Positions 1 to 7,189 of a stretch of 20,341 nucleotides of DNA are shown here, piece by piece (positions within the stretch are counted from its first letter, which is position 1; each line of letters begins with the position of its first letter). Both the position numbers and the translations under genes were made by a program. The stretch is from a virus, in the IMG/VR virus record IMGVR_UViG_3300030102_000787, positions 1-20,341 of that record; one strand, written 5' to 3'. The notes below the pieces were generated by a model, which was not told the DNA's origin, did not search any database, and was given only the letters and a program-made list of their open reading frames with translations.

Positions 1-1
1 G

Positions 2-163
2 AAAGCTACAGGTGAAAGATATATGCCATCATCAGCTATAAAATCTTTAACTGCCGCTGAGTATGCTGCAACGAGTAGAAAGAAAAGAAAAGATACTAAA
101 GCTGGTAAGCAACACTCTAAACAACCAAAGAAGATTGCAAAGAAAGTAGCGAGGCATAGATGA
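2..163 (+). CDS. Small basic conserved phage protein, 5'-truncated
   Basis: The reading frame is open from the left edge to TGA at 161-163 and gives 53 residues; the true start may lie outside the window, or be the in-frame ATG at 23. The product is strongly basic: a short helix-prone part (around AIKSLTAAEYAATSR) is followed by a Lys/Arg-rich tail (KKRKDTKAGK, then KQPKKIAKKVARHR). I recognise this pattern from small hypothetical proteins near the structural genes of marine phages, but no function is known to me. A nucleic-acid-binding role would fit the charge and is only a guess. The stop overlaps the next start by ATGA, which suggests translational coupling. Confidence 0.6.
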   Translation, partial: KATGERYMPSSAIKSLTAAEYAATSRKKRKDTKAGKQHSKQPKKIAKKVARHR

Positions 164-285
164 TATTTTTATTTCAACAGATGCTATGGTTAATAGGAAA
201 CAGAAATAAAATATTATTAGATAAGTTACTTGATAAAAGTAAACATAGAATATACTCAACAAAGTTTGATGATCTATGTAAATAA
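160..285 (+). CDS. Small hypothetical protein, 41 aa
   Basis: ATG at 160 overlaps the previous stop (ATGA), and GAGG at 151-154 is a suitable ribosome site. The 41 residues begin with a short hydrophobic stretch (MIFLFQQMLWLIG) and continue as a Lys-rich, probably helical tail ending in DDLCK. It could be a single-span or membrane-associated peptide. I do not recognise a family. It is accepted because it fills the gap between two genes in a genome with almost no non-coding space. The stop at 283-285 is followed at once by the ribosome site of the next gene. Confidence 0.45.
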   Translation: MIFLFQQMLWLIGNRNKILLDKLLDKSKHRIYSTKFDDLCK

Positions 286-300
286 TAAGGAGATGAGGAC

Positions 301-555
301 ATGTTTGAAGCATTCATAATGGTATGCTCAGTTTATAATTTTAGCGATTGTCGTACATTTAAAGATCTAAATGGTCCATATGTAGAAATGGAAAAATGCG
401 AAGTAAGAATAGAAGAAATGAAGTTTGATATAATAAATAATCAATTACCATTTGTAGTTATTAAACAAAAATGTACGGATCAATTTACAAACCCGGGAAA
501 GTACAATGGTAATGAAAGCAATACAGAAGAACCTGGAGAAGAACTCAAGATTTAA
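301..555 (+). CDS. Hypothetical protein, 84 aa, conserved marine-phage type
   Basis: A strong ribosome site (AAGGAG, 287-292) precedes ATG 301. The N-terminal half has a hydrophobic start (MFEAFIMVCSVYNF) followed by a pattern C-R-x-F-x-D-x-x-G-P-Y and then x-C-x-x-R-I-E-E-M. The spaced cysteines (C9, C17, a third near residue 33 and one near residue 58) suggest a small disulfide-stabilised or exported domain. I know similar short proteins with the 'DCR-F-D--GPY---CE-R' pattern from marine phage genomes, always without function. The last 50 bases overlap the next gene in another frame. The Asn/Glu-rich C-terminal tail is probably flexible. Confidence 0.65.
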   Translation: MFEAFIMVCSVYNFSDCRTFKDLNGPYVEMEKCEVRIEEMKFDIINNQLPFVVIKQKCTDQFTNPGKYNGNESNTEEPGEELKI

Positions 556-841
556 TGAGTATGATGAAGACGGTGATGGCGTAGTATCTGATGAAGAACT
601 ATTGCATTTAAAAGAAATAAAAGAAACAGAAGCTGCACTGCGTAAGCAGTTGGGCCAACTTAGAATGGCTAGATGGACTCTAATAGGTATGGGTGTGTTT
701 ACTACAGCTATGTTTTTACCGTGGGTACCATTAGAAAGAGTAGAAGCTCTATCAGATGTAAGTAACTTATTTTATATATCAGGTGCTGGTATAGTAGGTG
801 CATACATGGGTACATCAGCATGGATGAGTAAAAGAGGATGA
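506..841 (+). CDS. EF-hand, two-span membrane protein
   Basis: This 111-aa protein has a canonical 12-residue EF-hand calcium loop at D20-E31. Asp lies at loop positions 1, 3 and 5, Gly at 6, a hydrophobic residue at 8 and Glu at 12. Helical segments flank the loop (A5-Y19 and E30-A44). A charged helix (E37-R56) then leads into two hydrophobic segments, about W57-P75 and L88-M107, so a small membrane protein with a soluble Ca-binding head is likely. The second segment is Gly-rich (GAGIVGAYMG). Marine phages carry similar unassigned proteins. It overlaps the previous gene by 50 bases and has no strong ribosome site, so the start could also be ATG 512. Possible roles include a holin-like or calcium-gated envelope function, but this is unproven. 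Confidence 0.75.
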   Translation: MVMKAIQKNLEKNSRFNEYDEDGDGVVSDEELLHLKEIKETEAALRKQLGQLRMARWTLIGMGVFTTAMFLPWVPLERVEALSDVSNLFYISGAGIVGAYMGTSAWMSKRG

Positions 842-842
842 T

Positions 843-1043
843 ATGGTTATCAATGGACAAGGATGGCAAAATCATGAGGAAAGTTTTGAAGAAACATTAA
901 GAAGAGAAATGTTATCTGCAAGACAAGCTTTATGGTTAACTAAAATGGATTTGAAAGAATTACAAAAAGCACATTACAAATTGCTACAAAGAAATAAAGA
1001 ATTATTAGCAGAGCTAGCAAACAAAAAAGAATGTACATGTTAA
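843..1043 (+). CDS. Small coiled-coil protein, 66 aa
   Basis: The ribosome site AGAGGATGAT directly precedes ATG 843, two bases after the previous stop. After a short polar N-terminus (about residues 1-14) the rest reads as one long amphipathic helix, from about E15 to A59, with leucines spaced as in a coiled coil (ALWLTKMDLKELQ, then YKLLQRNKELLAEL). It ends in KKECTC with two cysteines that could cross-link a dimer or bind metal. I recognise no enzyme motif. Its place between the EF-hand membrane protein and the portal suggests a structural or assembly accessory role, but nothing shows it directly. Confidence 0.65.
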   Translation: MVINGQGWQNHEESFEETLRREMLSARQALWLTKMDLKELQKAHYKLLQRNKELLAELANKKECTC

Positions 1044-1061
1044 AAATCCCAGGAGCGGAAT

Positions 1062-1226
1062 ATGTTTGAAAGATATATACAAAATGGTAATGAGCCTAAA
1101 TATTTATCAGGTAAAGGAAAGAAAGATAAAAAACCTAGAGTACTTCCTAAACCTGGTTCATATGCAGTTTCAGATTTACAGGACTTAAAGAAGAAAGTTC
1201 TTATGCATCAGGGAGGTAAGAGATGA
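1062..1226 (+). CDS. Small basic protein upstream of portal, 54 aa
   Basis: ATG 1062 follows the ribosome site AGGAGCGG (1051-1058). The 54-residue product is basic (GKGKKDKKPR) with a Pro-rich centre (RVLPKPGSYAV) and a short C-terminal helix (SDLQDLKKKVLMHQ). Its TGA overlaps the portal start as ATGA, and its last codons (GGGAGGTAAG) supply the portal ribosome site, so the two are very probably co-translated. Small proteins of this kind just before the portal are usual in marine podovirus genomes. Function is unknown to me. Confidence 0.6.
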   Translation: MFERYIQNGNEPKYLSGKGKKDKKPRVLPKPGSYAVSDLQDLKKKVLMHQGGKR

Positions 1227-3373
1227 CCGAACCTTATGGATATAAAGAACCTGTAACTGATGATGAATTAGTTGAGCTTATTGATAGAGGTATAATGAAT
1301 TCTAGCGGTGATTGGCTGGATTCAGCTGATTTATCAAGAGAAAGATTAAAAGCTACATACGAATATGCGGGTGTACCTGAAAGTCATTTAACACCACAGG
1401 GCGTAAGTACCATTGTTGATACATCTACAACAGAAGTTGTTGAAGCATATACTGCAATTATATCAGATTTATTTTTAAGTAATAATAAACTAGCACGCTT
1501 TGTACCTTATGATGACTCACCAGGCAGCTTTGCTGCGGCCAAAGACGCTTCAGCTATAGTAAATTATTGTTTGTTTAAAAAGAATAACGGCTGGGAGCTT
1601 ATGTCTCAGTGGATTAAAGCTGCGTTATTATGGAAAAATTCTGTATGTCGTTGGACATATATAGAAGATAAGAAGCATGAGTTTGAAGAATACGAAAGAA
1701 TTTCACAAGCTAAGCTAGATGAATTACTTTCAGATGAAAATACAGAAATTGTTGGCGAATTACAGTTTGAAAATGACTTTGCACCTGCAGATCCACTAAC
1801 AAGTATGCAGCCACAAGCAGAATTAATGTACATAAACGTACGATTAAAGAAAACAATTGACAGATCTCGTGTAAAATTAGACTTGGTTCCACCAGAAAAC
1901 TTTAGAATATCGCGTGAATCTACGTCAATCGAAGAAGCATCTTTTGTTGGTATACAAACAGAGATGACAAGATCAGAATTACGTAAGCATTATCCCGAAG
2001 AAACTGCAAATATTACAGAATGGGACGAATTAGGTGATACAGCTTACGCAGGTAGTCTAAGATATTCGCAAGAAGTTGCTGCAAGAAAAGAAATTACAGG
2101 ACAAGAGTACATATCAGGCAGCATGGTAGAAAATGATGCGCCATTAGAAGCTAATAAACCGGTAACAGTTACAGAATCGTGGCTAAATGTGGACAGAGAT
2201 GGCGATGGTATTGCAGAGTTAAAGCATATAATAACTGTTGGCGACTATATAATGTATGAAGAAGACATTGATAGCATACCATTAGCGTCTATTACACCTA
2301 TAGACATACCATTTGAGTTTTATGGTTTGTCAATGGCAGACTTTACTAGATCATCTACACTAGCATCTACTGCTATACTACGTGGATTTGTAGAGAATAC
2401 TTACTTAACTAACTATTCACCTAAACTTGCAGACCCTAATGTAGTTGACTTTAGTGCATTACAGAATATGAAGCCTAAACAGATTATACCAACTAACGGT
2501 AGTCCGGTAAATGCAGTACAACAGATGCAACCTGAAACAATATCTACAGGTACTGTACCATTATTAGAATACTTACAGCTAATAAAGGAGCAAGCAACGG
2601 GCATGTCGAAGGCCGCACAGGGCCTTAATGATACTTTGTATATATCAGGTAACTCAGAACAAAAGCTAGCTGCTGTGCAGTCCGCAGCGCAAAAGAGAAT
2701 ACAACATATTGCACGTAGGTTTGCTGAGACTGGATTTAAAAAGCTAGTTGCTGGTATATATGAAACTATGCGTAAGAATGTAAAAGGTAAAATGATGTAT
2801 AACCTAGAAGGTGTATACGGTACTGTTAATATGGATAGCTTACCTTCTAATATGGATGTAGAAATTTTATTAGATATTGGTGAAAACTCTAATGCTAATC
2901 AAATTCAAAAGCTATCTAAGATAGGTGGAGAGATATTACCTACATTAAATAAGCAGGGTGTAGGAATGGTTATTAAACCTGAAGCACCTGCTATATTAGC
3001 TACTAAGTTAATTGAAGCAATGAACTTAGATAGTAATGATTTCTTAGAGGACTATACTACTGATGAGTTTAAGCAGAAAGCTGCTCAAACAATTCAAAAG
3101 CAATCGCAAGATGCTGAACAAATGAAAGAGCTTGAAAAGAATAAAGCTGCTGCAGATTCCGCTTTAGCGGAGGCTAATGTAAGTTTTACTAATGCTCAAA
3201 CTAAAAATACTGAAGATGATAATGCAAAACAATTAGCTGTAGCTATAGATAAACATTATCAAGAATGGGCTGACCTTACTATTAAAGCAACTAAGGAAGG
3301 CGCACCAATAGCTGAGCATCCTAATTATGCTCAGATAATAATGATGGCCAAACAAATCTTAAAGGGAGAATAA
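1223..3373 (+). CDS. Portal protein, P22-like family
   Basis: The product is the 716-aa head-tail connector. Twelve copies are expected to form the ring at one capsid vertex through which DNA is packaged and ejected. The length and residue pattern fit the P22-type portal family. An N-terminal helical part (about 35-150) contains G-V-S-T-I-V-D and W-I-K-A-A-L-L-W-K, followed by the wing/stem part. A family hallmark D-R-D-G-D-G-I-A-E-L lies at 324-333 and a long helical barrel follows. The C-terminal region (about 605-665) is Gln/Ala/Lys-rich and reads as a coiled coil. The start is fixed by the GGGAGG site and the ATGA overlap. Position ahead of scaffold and capsid genes supports the call. The D-x-D-G-D-G stretch resembles a Ca-binding loop, but it is common in this family. 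Confidence 0.9.
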   Translation: MTEPYGYKEPVTDDELVELIDRGIMNSSGDWLDSADLSRERLKATYEYAGVPESHLTPQGVSTIVDTSTTEVVEAYTAIISDLFLSNNKLARFVPYDDSPGSFAAAKDASAIVNYCLFKKNNGWELMSQWIKAALLWKNSVCRWTYIEDKKHEFEEYERISQAKLDELLSDENTEIVGELQFENDFAPADPLTSMQPQAELMYINVRLKKTIDRSRVKLDLVPPENFRISRESTSIEEASFVGIQTEMTRSELRKHYPEETANITEWDELGDTAYAGSLRYSQEVAARKEITGQEYISGSMVENDAPLEANKPVTVTESWLNVDRDGDGIAELKHIITVGDYIMYEEDIDSIPLASITPIDIPFEFYGLSMADFTRSSTLASTAILRGFVENTYLTNYSPKLADPNVVDFSALQNMKPKQIIPTNGSPVNAVQQMQPETISTGTVPLLEYLQLIKEQATGMSKAAQGLNDTLYISGNSEQKLAAVQSAAQKRIQHIARRFAETGFKKLVAGIYETMRKNVKGKMMYNLEGVYGTVNMDSLPSNMDVEILLDIGENSNANQIQKLSKIGGEILPTLNKQGVGMVIKPEAPAILATKLIEAMNLDSNDFLEDYTTDEFKQKAAQTIQKQSQDAEQMKELEKNKAAADSALAEANVSFTNAQTKNTEDDNAKQLAVAIDKHYQEWADLTIKATKEGAPIAEHPNYAQIIMMAKQILKGE

Positions 3374-3375
3374 TT

Positions 3376-3660
3376 ATGGCAACAGTTACAATTAATGCAT
3401 CAGGTGTTGGTGCAGCACAATCAGGCGGAGCCGTATCAGGAACTAGCATATTAATTGTTAATGATACTGATGCTGCTGTTACATTTGACGTAACAACTGG
3501 AGGATCAACAGTAGAGCAATCTGGTATAACTATACAGAAAAAAGATTTTACAATATTATCAGGTCTTGCTAATGCTGCTAAAACATTAACAAGCGTTAGA
3601 ACTGCTCACGGAACAGTTGCGCAAAAAGATGAAAAATTATATATTCATTTAGCATCTTAA
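3376..3660 (+). CDS. Small beta-rich protein, possible virion decoration
   Basis: The 94-aa product starts two bases after the portal stop, using the AAAGGGAGAA site. It is dominated by Thr, Ser, Val, Ala and Gly in alternating patterns typical of a beta sandwich (MATVTINASGVGAAQSGG, then SILIVNDTDAAVTFDV). There are no cysteines, no membrane segment and no charged low-complexity. The composition and size fit a capsid decoration protein or small virion Ig-like or jelly-roll protein, and the portal-scaffold interval is a plausible place for one. No specific family is recognised, so a minor tail component is equally possible. Confidence 0.6.
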   Translation: MATVTINASGVGAAQSGGAVSGTSILIVNDTDAAVTFDVTTGGSTVEQSGITIQKKDFTILSGLANAAKTLTSVRTAHGTVAQKDEKLYIHLAS

Positions 3661-3661
3661 T

Positions 3662-3721
3662 ATGAGTACGGAATTACTTCAAAAATATATTGAATGGTTA
3701 CGTAAAATAATTAACAAATAG
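3662..3721 (+). CDS. Possible 19-aa micro-ORF
   Basis: ATG 3662 one base after the previous stop opens a 19-codon frame (MSTELLQKYIEWLRKIINK) ending at TAG 3719-3721. The peptide is a good amphipathic helix, which is why it is listed. No separate ribosome site is seen apart from coupling to the preceding stop, and a frame this short can arise by chance. The stop codon lies in the left arm of a small inverted repeat. Confidence 0.25.
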   Translation: MSTELLQKYIEWLRKIINK

Positions 3722-3741
3722 TAACGCCTAATGGGTTACTA
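3719..3741 (+). other. Inverted repeat upstream of Hsp20 gene
   Basis: TAGTAAC (3719-3725) and GTTACTA (3735-3741) are perfect 7-base arms around a 9-base loop (GCCTAATGG). No T-run follows, so it is not a standard terminator. It lies in the longest gap of the head block, 28 bases before the Hsp20 start, and could be an RNA processing or stability element. It is AT-rich and weak, and may be chance. Confidence 0.3.
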
Positions 3742-3769
3742 ATAATCTTGCTTACAAAGGAGAAAACTT

Positions 3770-4192
3770 ATGAATCAAACATTAACTTTATTTGATCACT
3801 TTAATACATTAACACCTTATGCTGTTGGCTTTGATCGTTTATTCGATCAGCTTGCACATAGCTCAAGGGTAACTAAAACATATCCTCCATATGATATTAT
3901 GAAGGACGATGAATATAACTTTAGAATTGAAATGGCACTTGCAGGTTTCGGTAAAAAAGATATTGAAGTTGAAGTTGCAGATAATGTATTAAAAATAAAA
4001 TCTGTAAAAGAAAACGAACATGATGCAAAAAACGTTTACAAAGGTATATCATATAGAAAGTTTACCCGTGAGTTTACAATTGCAGATGACATTGAAGTTA
4101 AAGATGCAAAGTTAGAAGATGGTCTTTTAACTATATTACTGGAAAGAATTATTCCAGAAGAAAAGAAACCCAAATTAATTAAAATTAAATAG
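3770..4192 (+). CDS. hsp20: Small heat-shock protein, Hsp20/alpha-crystallin
   Basis: The 140-aa ATP-independent holdase chaperone binds unfolding proteins and forms oligomers. An N-terminal arm (1-40) contains FDRLFDQLAHSS, as in bacterial Hsp20. The alpha-crystallin domain spans about 41-128, with MALAGFGKKDIEVEV, S-Y-R-K-F-T-R-E-F-T-I and the family signature A113-x4-G118-x-L120. The C-terminal extension ends with the I137-K-I139 (I-x-I) motif that docks between dimers. All key elements are intact, so the protein should work. A strong site (AAAGGAG, 3756-3762) precedes ATG 3770. It sits between portal and scaffold genes. Phage-borne Hsp20 is known in cyanophages and other marine phages; a role in capsid folding is inference from position. 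Confidence 0.95.
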   Translation: MNQTLTLFDHFNTLTPYAVGFDRLFDQLAHSSRVTKTYPPYDIMKDDEYNFRIEMALAGFGKKDIEVEVADNVLKIKSVKENEHDAKNVYKGISYRKFTREFTIADDIEVKDAKLEDGLLTILLERIIPEEKKPKLIKIK

Positions 4193-4201
4193 GAGGACAT
4201 T

Positions 4202-4315
4202 ATGGATCCAATTACATTTTCAGGCGTAGTTAGTTTTGGCATCAAAGCTGTACTAGCTATTGGTTTAGCAAAGGAAGTAATTACACCAACACTAGTCATG
4301 ATATTCGGCGGCTAG
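4202..4315 (+). CDS. Single-span micro-protein, 37 aa
   Basis: AGGAGGACAT ends directly before ATG 4202, an excellent ribosome site. The 37 residues (start MDPITFSGVVSF, end VMIFGG) contain one hydrophobic, Gly/Ala-containing stretch with a central Lys-Glu pair, so a short membrane or amphipathic helix is likely. The stop TAG at 4313-4315 is one base before the next ATG. I do not recognise a family. The start MDP-T resembles that of the 158-aa protein at 19390, but that is too short to prove kinship. Confidence 0.55.
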   Translation: MDPITFSGVVSFGIKAVLAIGLAKEVITPTLVMIFGG

Positions 4316-4316
4316 T

Positions 4317-4649
4317 ATGGATAAGTACCGTGAGACAGCTGAGAAGAAGCTGGGTAATGCAAAGTCATACGGTAAACACAAAATACATCCGGAAGAATTA
4401 GCGCGGCGTGCCCATGTTAAAGGGCACTTCGCATCTAAAGAACGAGATGAATTTTTTGATGAAGTATATGGCGAAGTCTTAATTGACTTATTTATAGAGT
4501 GGTTAAAAACCGAACCACATGAAACTAAATCTCGAGAGTTCCTCTACTCTTCAGCTATGGCACTTGGTAGTGTTAAAGAAAGAATGATAAACTTCGAGAC
4601 ATATGGAAAAAATATTCCATACCTAAAGGAGGGCAATGATGGTCAATAG
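4317..4649 (+). CDS. Hypothetical helical protein, 110 aa
   Basis: The charged, mainly helical 110-aa protein begins with a Lys-rich helix (MDKYRETAEKKLGNAKSYGK). A His/Arg part follows (HPEELARRAHVKGHF), then an acidic hydrophobic helix (DEVYGEVLIDLFIEWL) and a C-terminal part with LGSVKERMINFETYGKN. No membrane segment or catalytic motif is seen. Its position between Hsp20 and scaffold genes suggests an assembly or packaging accessory. A small-terminase-like DNA-binding role is conceivable but not supported by any motif I can point to. Start ATG 4317 follows the previous stop by one base, so coupling is likely. Its 3' end overlaps the next gene. Confidence 0.65.
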   Translation: MDKYRETAEKKLGNAKSYGKHKIHPEELARRAHVKGHFASKERDEFFDEVYGEVLIDLFIEWLKTEPHETKSREFLYSSAMALGSVKERMINFETYGKNIPYLKEGNDGQ

Positions 4650-4830
4650 AGAAATTGATTATGATAAGCTATTACAGAATATCGAGGAAATGATTAATAC
4701 ATTAGAATATGATTCAAGCAGAAGTGGTGGTAAAACTAAACTTAACTGTGATAAATTATATTATTTGTATTCATTACAACAAAGATACCATTCACTATTA
4801 AAACCTAAAAAAGAGGTAATTAAGAAATGA
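4636..4830 (+). CDS. Small hypothetical protein before scaffold, 64 aa
   Basis: AAGGAGGG (4626-4633) sits just upstream of two adjacent ATGs, 4636 and 4639. The first gives 64 residues, and the second has the more usual spacing. The protein is a charged, probably two-helix polypeptide (REIDYDKLLQNIEEMINTLE, then KLYYLYSLQQRYHSLLKPKK) separated by a polar SRSGGKTK turn. The Tyr-rich second helix is distinctive. It overlaps the previous gene by 14 bases and the scaffold start by 4 (ATGA). No family is recognised; an assembly partner of the scaffold is a guess from position. Confidence 0.6.
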   Translation: MMVNREIDYDKLLQNIEEMINTLEYDSSRSGGKTKLNCDKLYYLYSLQQRYHSLLKPKKEVIKK

Positions 4831-5948
4831 GTGAACAAATAACCGAAGCAGAAGTAGCCTCTACCCCACCTGCGGATGACGCTATTGCAAAGGATGGTCG
4901 AACACAAGAACAATTGCTGGCTGACATTATTTCTAATTCGGACTTCGTACCGAAAGAAGAATCTCTACCCGAAGAGCAAGTACCTGAAGTAGACCCAGGC
5001 GAATCAGAAGAAATAGAAGACCCAAAAGAAACTGATGAACCTGTAAAAGAAGAAGTTGAAGAAGAAGCTGAGACTGAAGAAGTTGAAGAAGTGGTTGAGG
5101 ATGCCGATGAAGAATCCGCTACCCAAGACACTACATTATTTACTCCTGAAGAATTAGACTTAGAAGCAAAAGTATCTATTAAGATCGATGGGCAAGATGC
5201 TGAAGTTTCTTTTAATGACCTTATTAAAGGTTATTCTACTGAACAATCTCTATCTAAAAAGGGTCGTGAACTTGGTGACGCAAGGAAAGACTTTGAAAAA
5301 GAGTATCAAGATAAGTTAGCTGAAGTAAAAGAAATGTCAGATACTTCAATTGCTATCTTATATAAATCTGAACAAGAGCATGCTAAAGAGTTTCATGCTG
5401 TTGAAGAAAAGATTGATAAAGCTCGAAGTGAAAATAACTCTTTTGATTTAGGAGAACTTAAAGATCAGAGAGAACAAATTCAAAAGAAATATTGGACAGC
5501 AAGAAGAGAGCGAGAAGGTTTACAAAAAACCGTTGCTGAAAAATCTAAGGAACAAATGCAAAAAGTATGGGATGAACAGTTAAAAGTATTTGACGAAACT
5601 ATTCCAACTTTAATTCCTGGGTTTAATGAAACTGTTGCTAAAGATATTCGTGAATTTGCAATCAAAGAAGGAATCGATGAAAAAGTATTAGATACTATTA
5701 TTGATCCTAATATAGTTAAGTTTGTTAATGATTATAGAGTTTTAAAACAAGGATTGAATAAAGGTGCGGCTAAACGTAAAGTTACGCCAACTAAATCAGT
5801 TCCTGTTAAAAAGTCTAAACCTGTAAAGCAAAAGAAACAAGATGCTGCACAGGCTTTAAGACAAAGAGCTTTGAGTAAAGATTCATCTAAAGAAGATCAA
5901 GATGCATTTTTAAGAAGTTTAGCTGAGCGGTCACTATCTAATATTTAA
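4827..5948 (+). CDS. Capsid assembly scaffolding protein
   Basis: The 373-aa internal scaffold should guide coat subunits into a procapsid and then leave or be degraded. The sequence has the usual layout. A long acidic, disordered N-terminal region (about 43-100, Glu/Asp-rich) is followed by a small ordered motif VSIKIDGQDAEVSFNDLIKG (115-134), common in scaffolds of marine P22-like phages. Extended charged coiled coils follow (about 135-260). The tail is basic (KRKVTPTKSVPVKKSKPVKQKK, about 317-338) and then helical, suited to binding the inner coat surface. It lies immediately before the capsid gene with an 18-base gap, the standard order. No protease domain is seen. Confidence 0.88.
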   Translation: MSEQITEAEVASTPPADDAIAKDGRTQEQLLADIISNSDFVPKEESLPEEQVPEVDPGESEEIEDPKETDEPVKEEVEEEAETEEVEEVVEDADEESATQDTTLFTPEELDLEAKVSIKIDGQDAEVSFNDLIKGYSTEQSLSKKGRELGDARKDFEKEYQDKLAEVKEMSDTSIAILYKSEQEHAKEFHAVEEKIDKARSENNSFDLGELKDQREQIQKKYWTARREREGLQKTVAEKSKEQMQKVWDEQLKVFDETIPTLIPGFNETVAKDIREFAIKEGIDEKVLDTIIDPNIVKFVNDYRVLKQGLNKGAAKRKVTPTKSVPVKKSKPVKQKKQDAAQALRQRALSKDSSKEDQDAFLRSLAERSLSNI

Positions 5949-5966
5949 TCTTAGGAGAATTAAGAT

Positions 5967-7136
5967 ATGACTAATTTATTAGCTGTTCGCGCTACCGGAG
6001 GCCCAGGCGGTCCAACACGTGGCACAGGTGCTAATGTCTCGCAAAGAGAAGACCTAGCGAACTTTATAACAATGATTACTAGAGATGAGACTCCGTTCAC
6101 ATCAGACATTGGTAAATCATCCGCCACTGCTATTTATCACGAATGGCAAACAGATACACTTGAAGCTCCAGGTGATTCAAGAATCCCTGAAGGTCAAGAC
6201 TTCTTAGCTCCAGCTGCTGGTGGTGCTTCTGCAACTCCTACTGTTGGTAGTAAGTTTGCAGAGTCAGGTCCTCAGAGAACTAGACTAGGTAACTACACAC
6301 AGATCAATGGTAAAACTATTGCTGTGTCAGGAACAAGACGTGCAGTTGACCAAGCAGGTGTTGCAGACGAATATGCATACCAGCTTAAGAAGCGTGGTAC
6401 AGAACTACGAAGAGACGTTGAATTTGATATGATTCACGGCTATAACGTATCTGCTGCTATTAGTGCACAGAACGGTGACGCAAGATCAGCCGGTGGTTAT
6501 CAATCATTTATTAACAGCACAGATACATGTACTTATGTAGGTGAGTTTACACAGCCTGCTACAGGTACAGGTTCAAAGCCTAATAATGACGGAACTGAAA
6601 TTCCAAGAGCAACTATTGCTCCTTCAAGTTCTGCTGCTCCAGCAAGAGGAAGTTTAGCTCTTACTGATATTGATTCTGTTATGCAGAAGATTTATGAGCA
6701 AGGTGGTAAAGCTACAAAGATTATGGTATCACCAAAGATCCGAAGAGACTTCTCTGACCTTATGGTTAGTGATACAGGCGTAGTTAGAAACATTGATGCA
6801 GGTGGTCAGCTAAGACAATCTGTTGATGTGTATATGTCAGACTTCGGTGAGATTATGGTTATGCCTAACTATATTATGGGTCTATCTAACGTAATCGATA
6901 ATATGCTTGGATCTAACCATGCTTCTACAAAGTTTACCTCATCAGGTAGACCAGACATGGCTAACTTCTCAGCATTGATTTATGATCCAATGTGGTTTGC
7001 TACAGCTTACCTAAGACCTCTACAAGAGGTTGACGTAGGTCAGCAGGGTGACTCAACCAAAGGTATGATGGTTGAAGAATGTACTCTTGAAGTACGTAAC
7101 CCATTAGGTTGTGGAGCAATCTACGGACTTAACTAA
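5967..7136 (+). CDS. Major capsid protein, SU10/DUF5309 type
   Basis: This 389-aa coat protein should form the icosahedral or prolate shell. The pattern matches DUF5309-type capsid proteins as in phage SU10: an early I-T-R-D-E-T-P-F block (about residues 36-43), then H-E-W-Q-T-D-T-L-E and P-E-G-Q-D-F. Further matches are the N-Y-T-Q-I-N-G-K-T-I-A-V-S-G-T-R-R-A-V block near 110-128, E-L-R-R-D-V-E-F-D-M and F-G-E-I-M-V-M-P-N. The end V-E-E-C-T-L-E-V-R-N-P fits too. The HK97-type fold is family knowledge. The ribosome site AGGAG (5953-5957) is strong. Codon use here looks less A/T-ending than in the neighbours, as expected for a highly expressed gene. A strong terminator follows 10 bases after the stop. 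Confidence 0.92.
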   Translation: MTNLLAVRATGGPGGPTRGTGANVSQREDLANFITMITRDETPFTSDIGKSSATAIYHEWQTDTLEAPGDSRIPEGQDFLAPAAGGASATPTVGSKFAESGPQRTRLGNYTQINGKTIAVSGTRRAVDQAGVADEYAYQLKKRGTELRRDVEFDMIHGYNVSAAISAQNGDARSAGGYQSFINSTDTCTYVGEFTQPATGTGSKPNNDGTEIPRATIAPSSSAAPARGSLALTDIDSVMQKIYEQGGKATKIMVSPKIRRDFSDLMVSDTGVVRNIDAGGQLRQSVDVYMSDFGEIMVMPNYIMGLSNVIDNMLGSNHASTKFTSSGRPDMANFSALIYDPMWFATAYLRPLQEVDVGQQGDSTKGMMVEECTLEVRNPLGCGAIYGLN

Positions 7137-7146
7137 AATACTATTA

Positions 7147-7175
7147 GGAGAGGCTTTAATTAGTCTCTCCTTTTT
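7147..7175 (+). terminator. Rho-independent terminator after capsid gene
   Basis: GGAGAGGCT (7147-7155) pairs with AGTCTCTCC (7162-7170) through nine base pairs including one G-T, around a 6-base loop (TTAATT). A run of five T follows directly (7171-7175). This is a textbook intrinsic terminator. It ends or reduces the capsid transcript before the small-protein genes. Confidence 0.9.
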
Positions 7176-7189
7176 ATTGGGAGATAAAT

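Noticed and set aside
47-313. 88-aa reverse-strand frame with hydrophobic residues
   Set aside because: The forward strand holds two overlapping genes with good start contexts. The reverse frame comes from AT-rich sequence.
4820-5131. 103-aa reverse-strand Ser-rich frame
   Set aside because: It is the antisense of the acidic Glu-rich scaffold N-terminus (GAA read as TTC/TCT), a common shadow.
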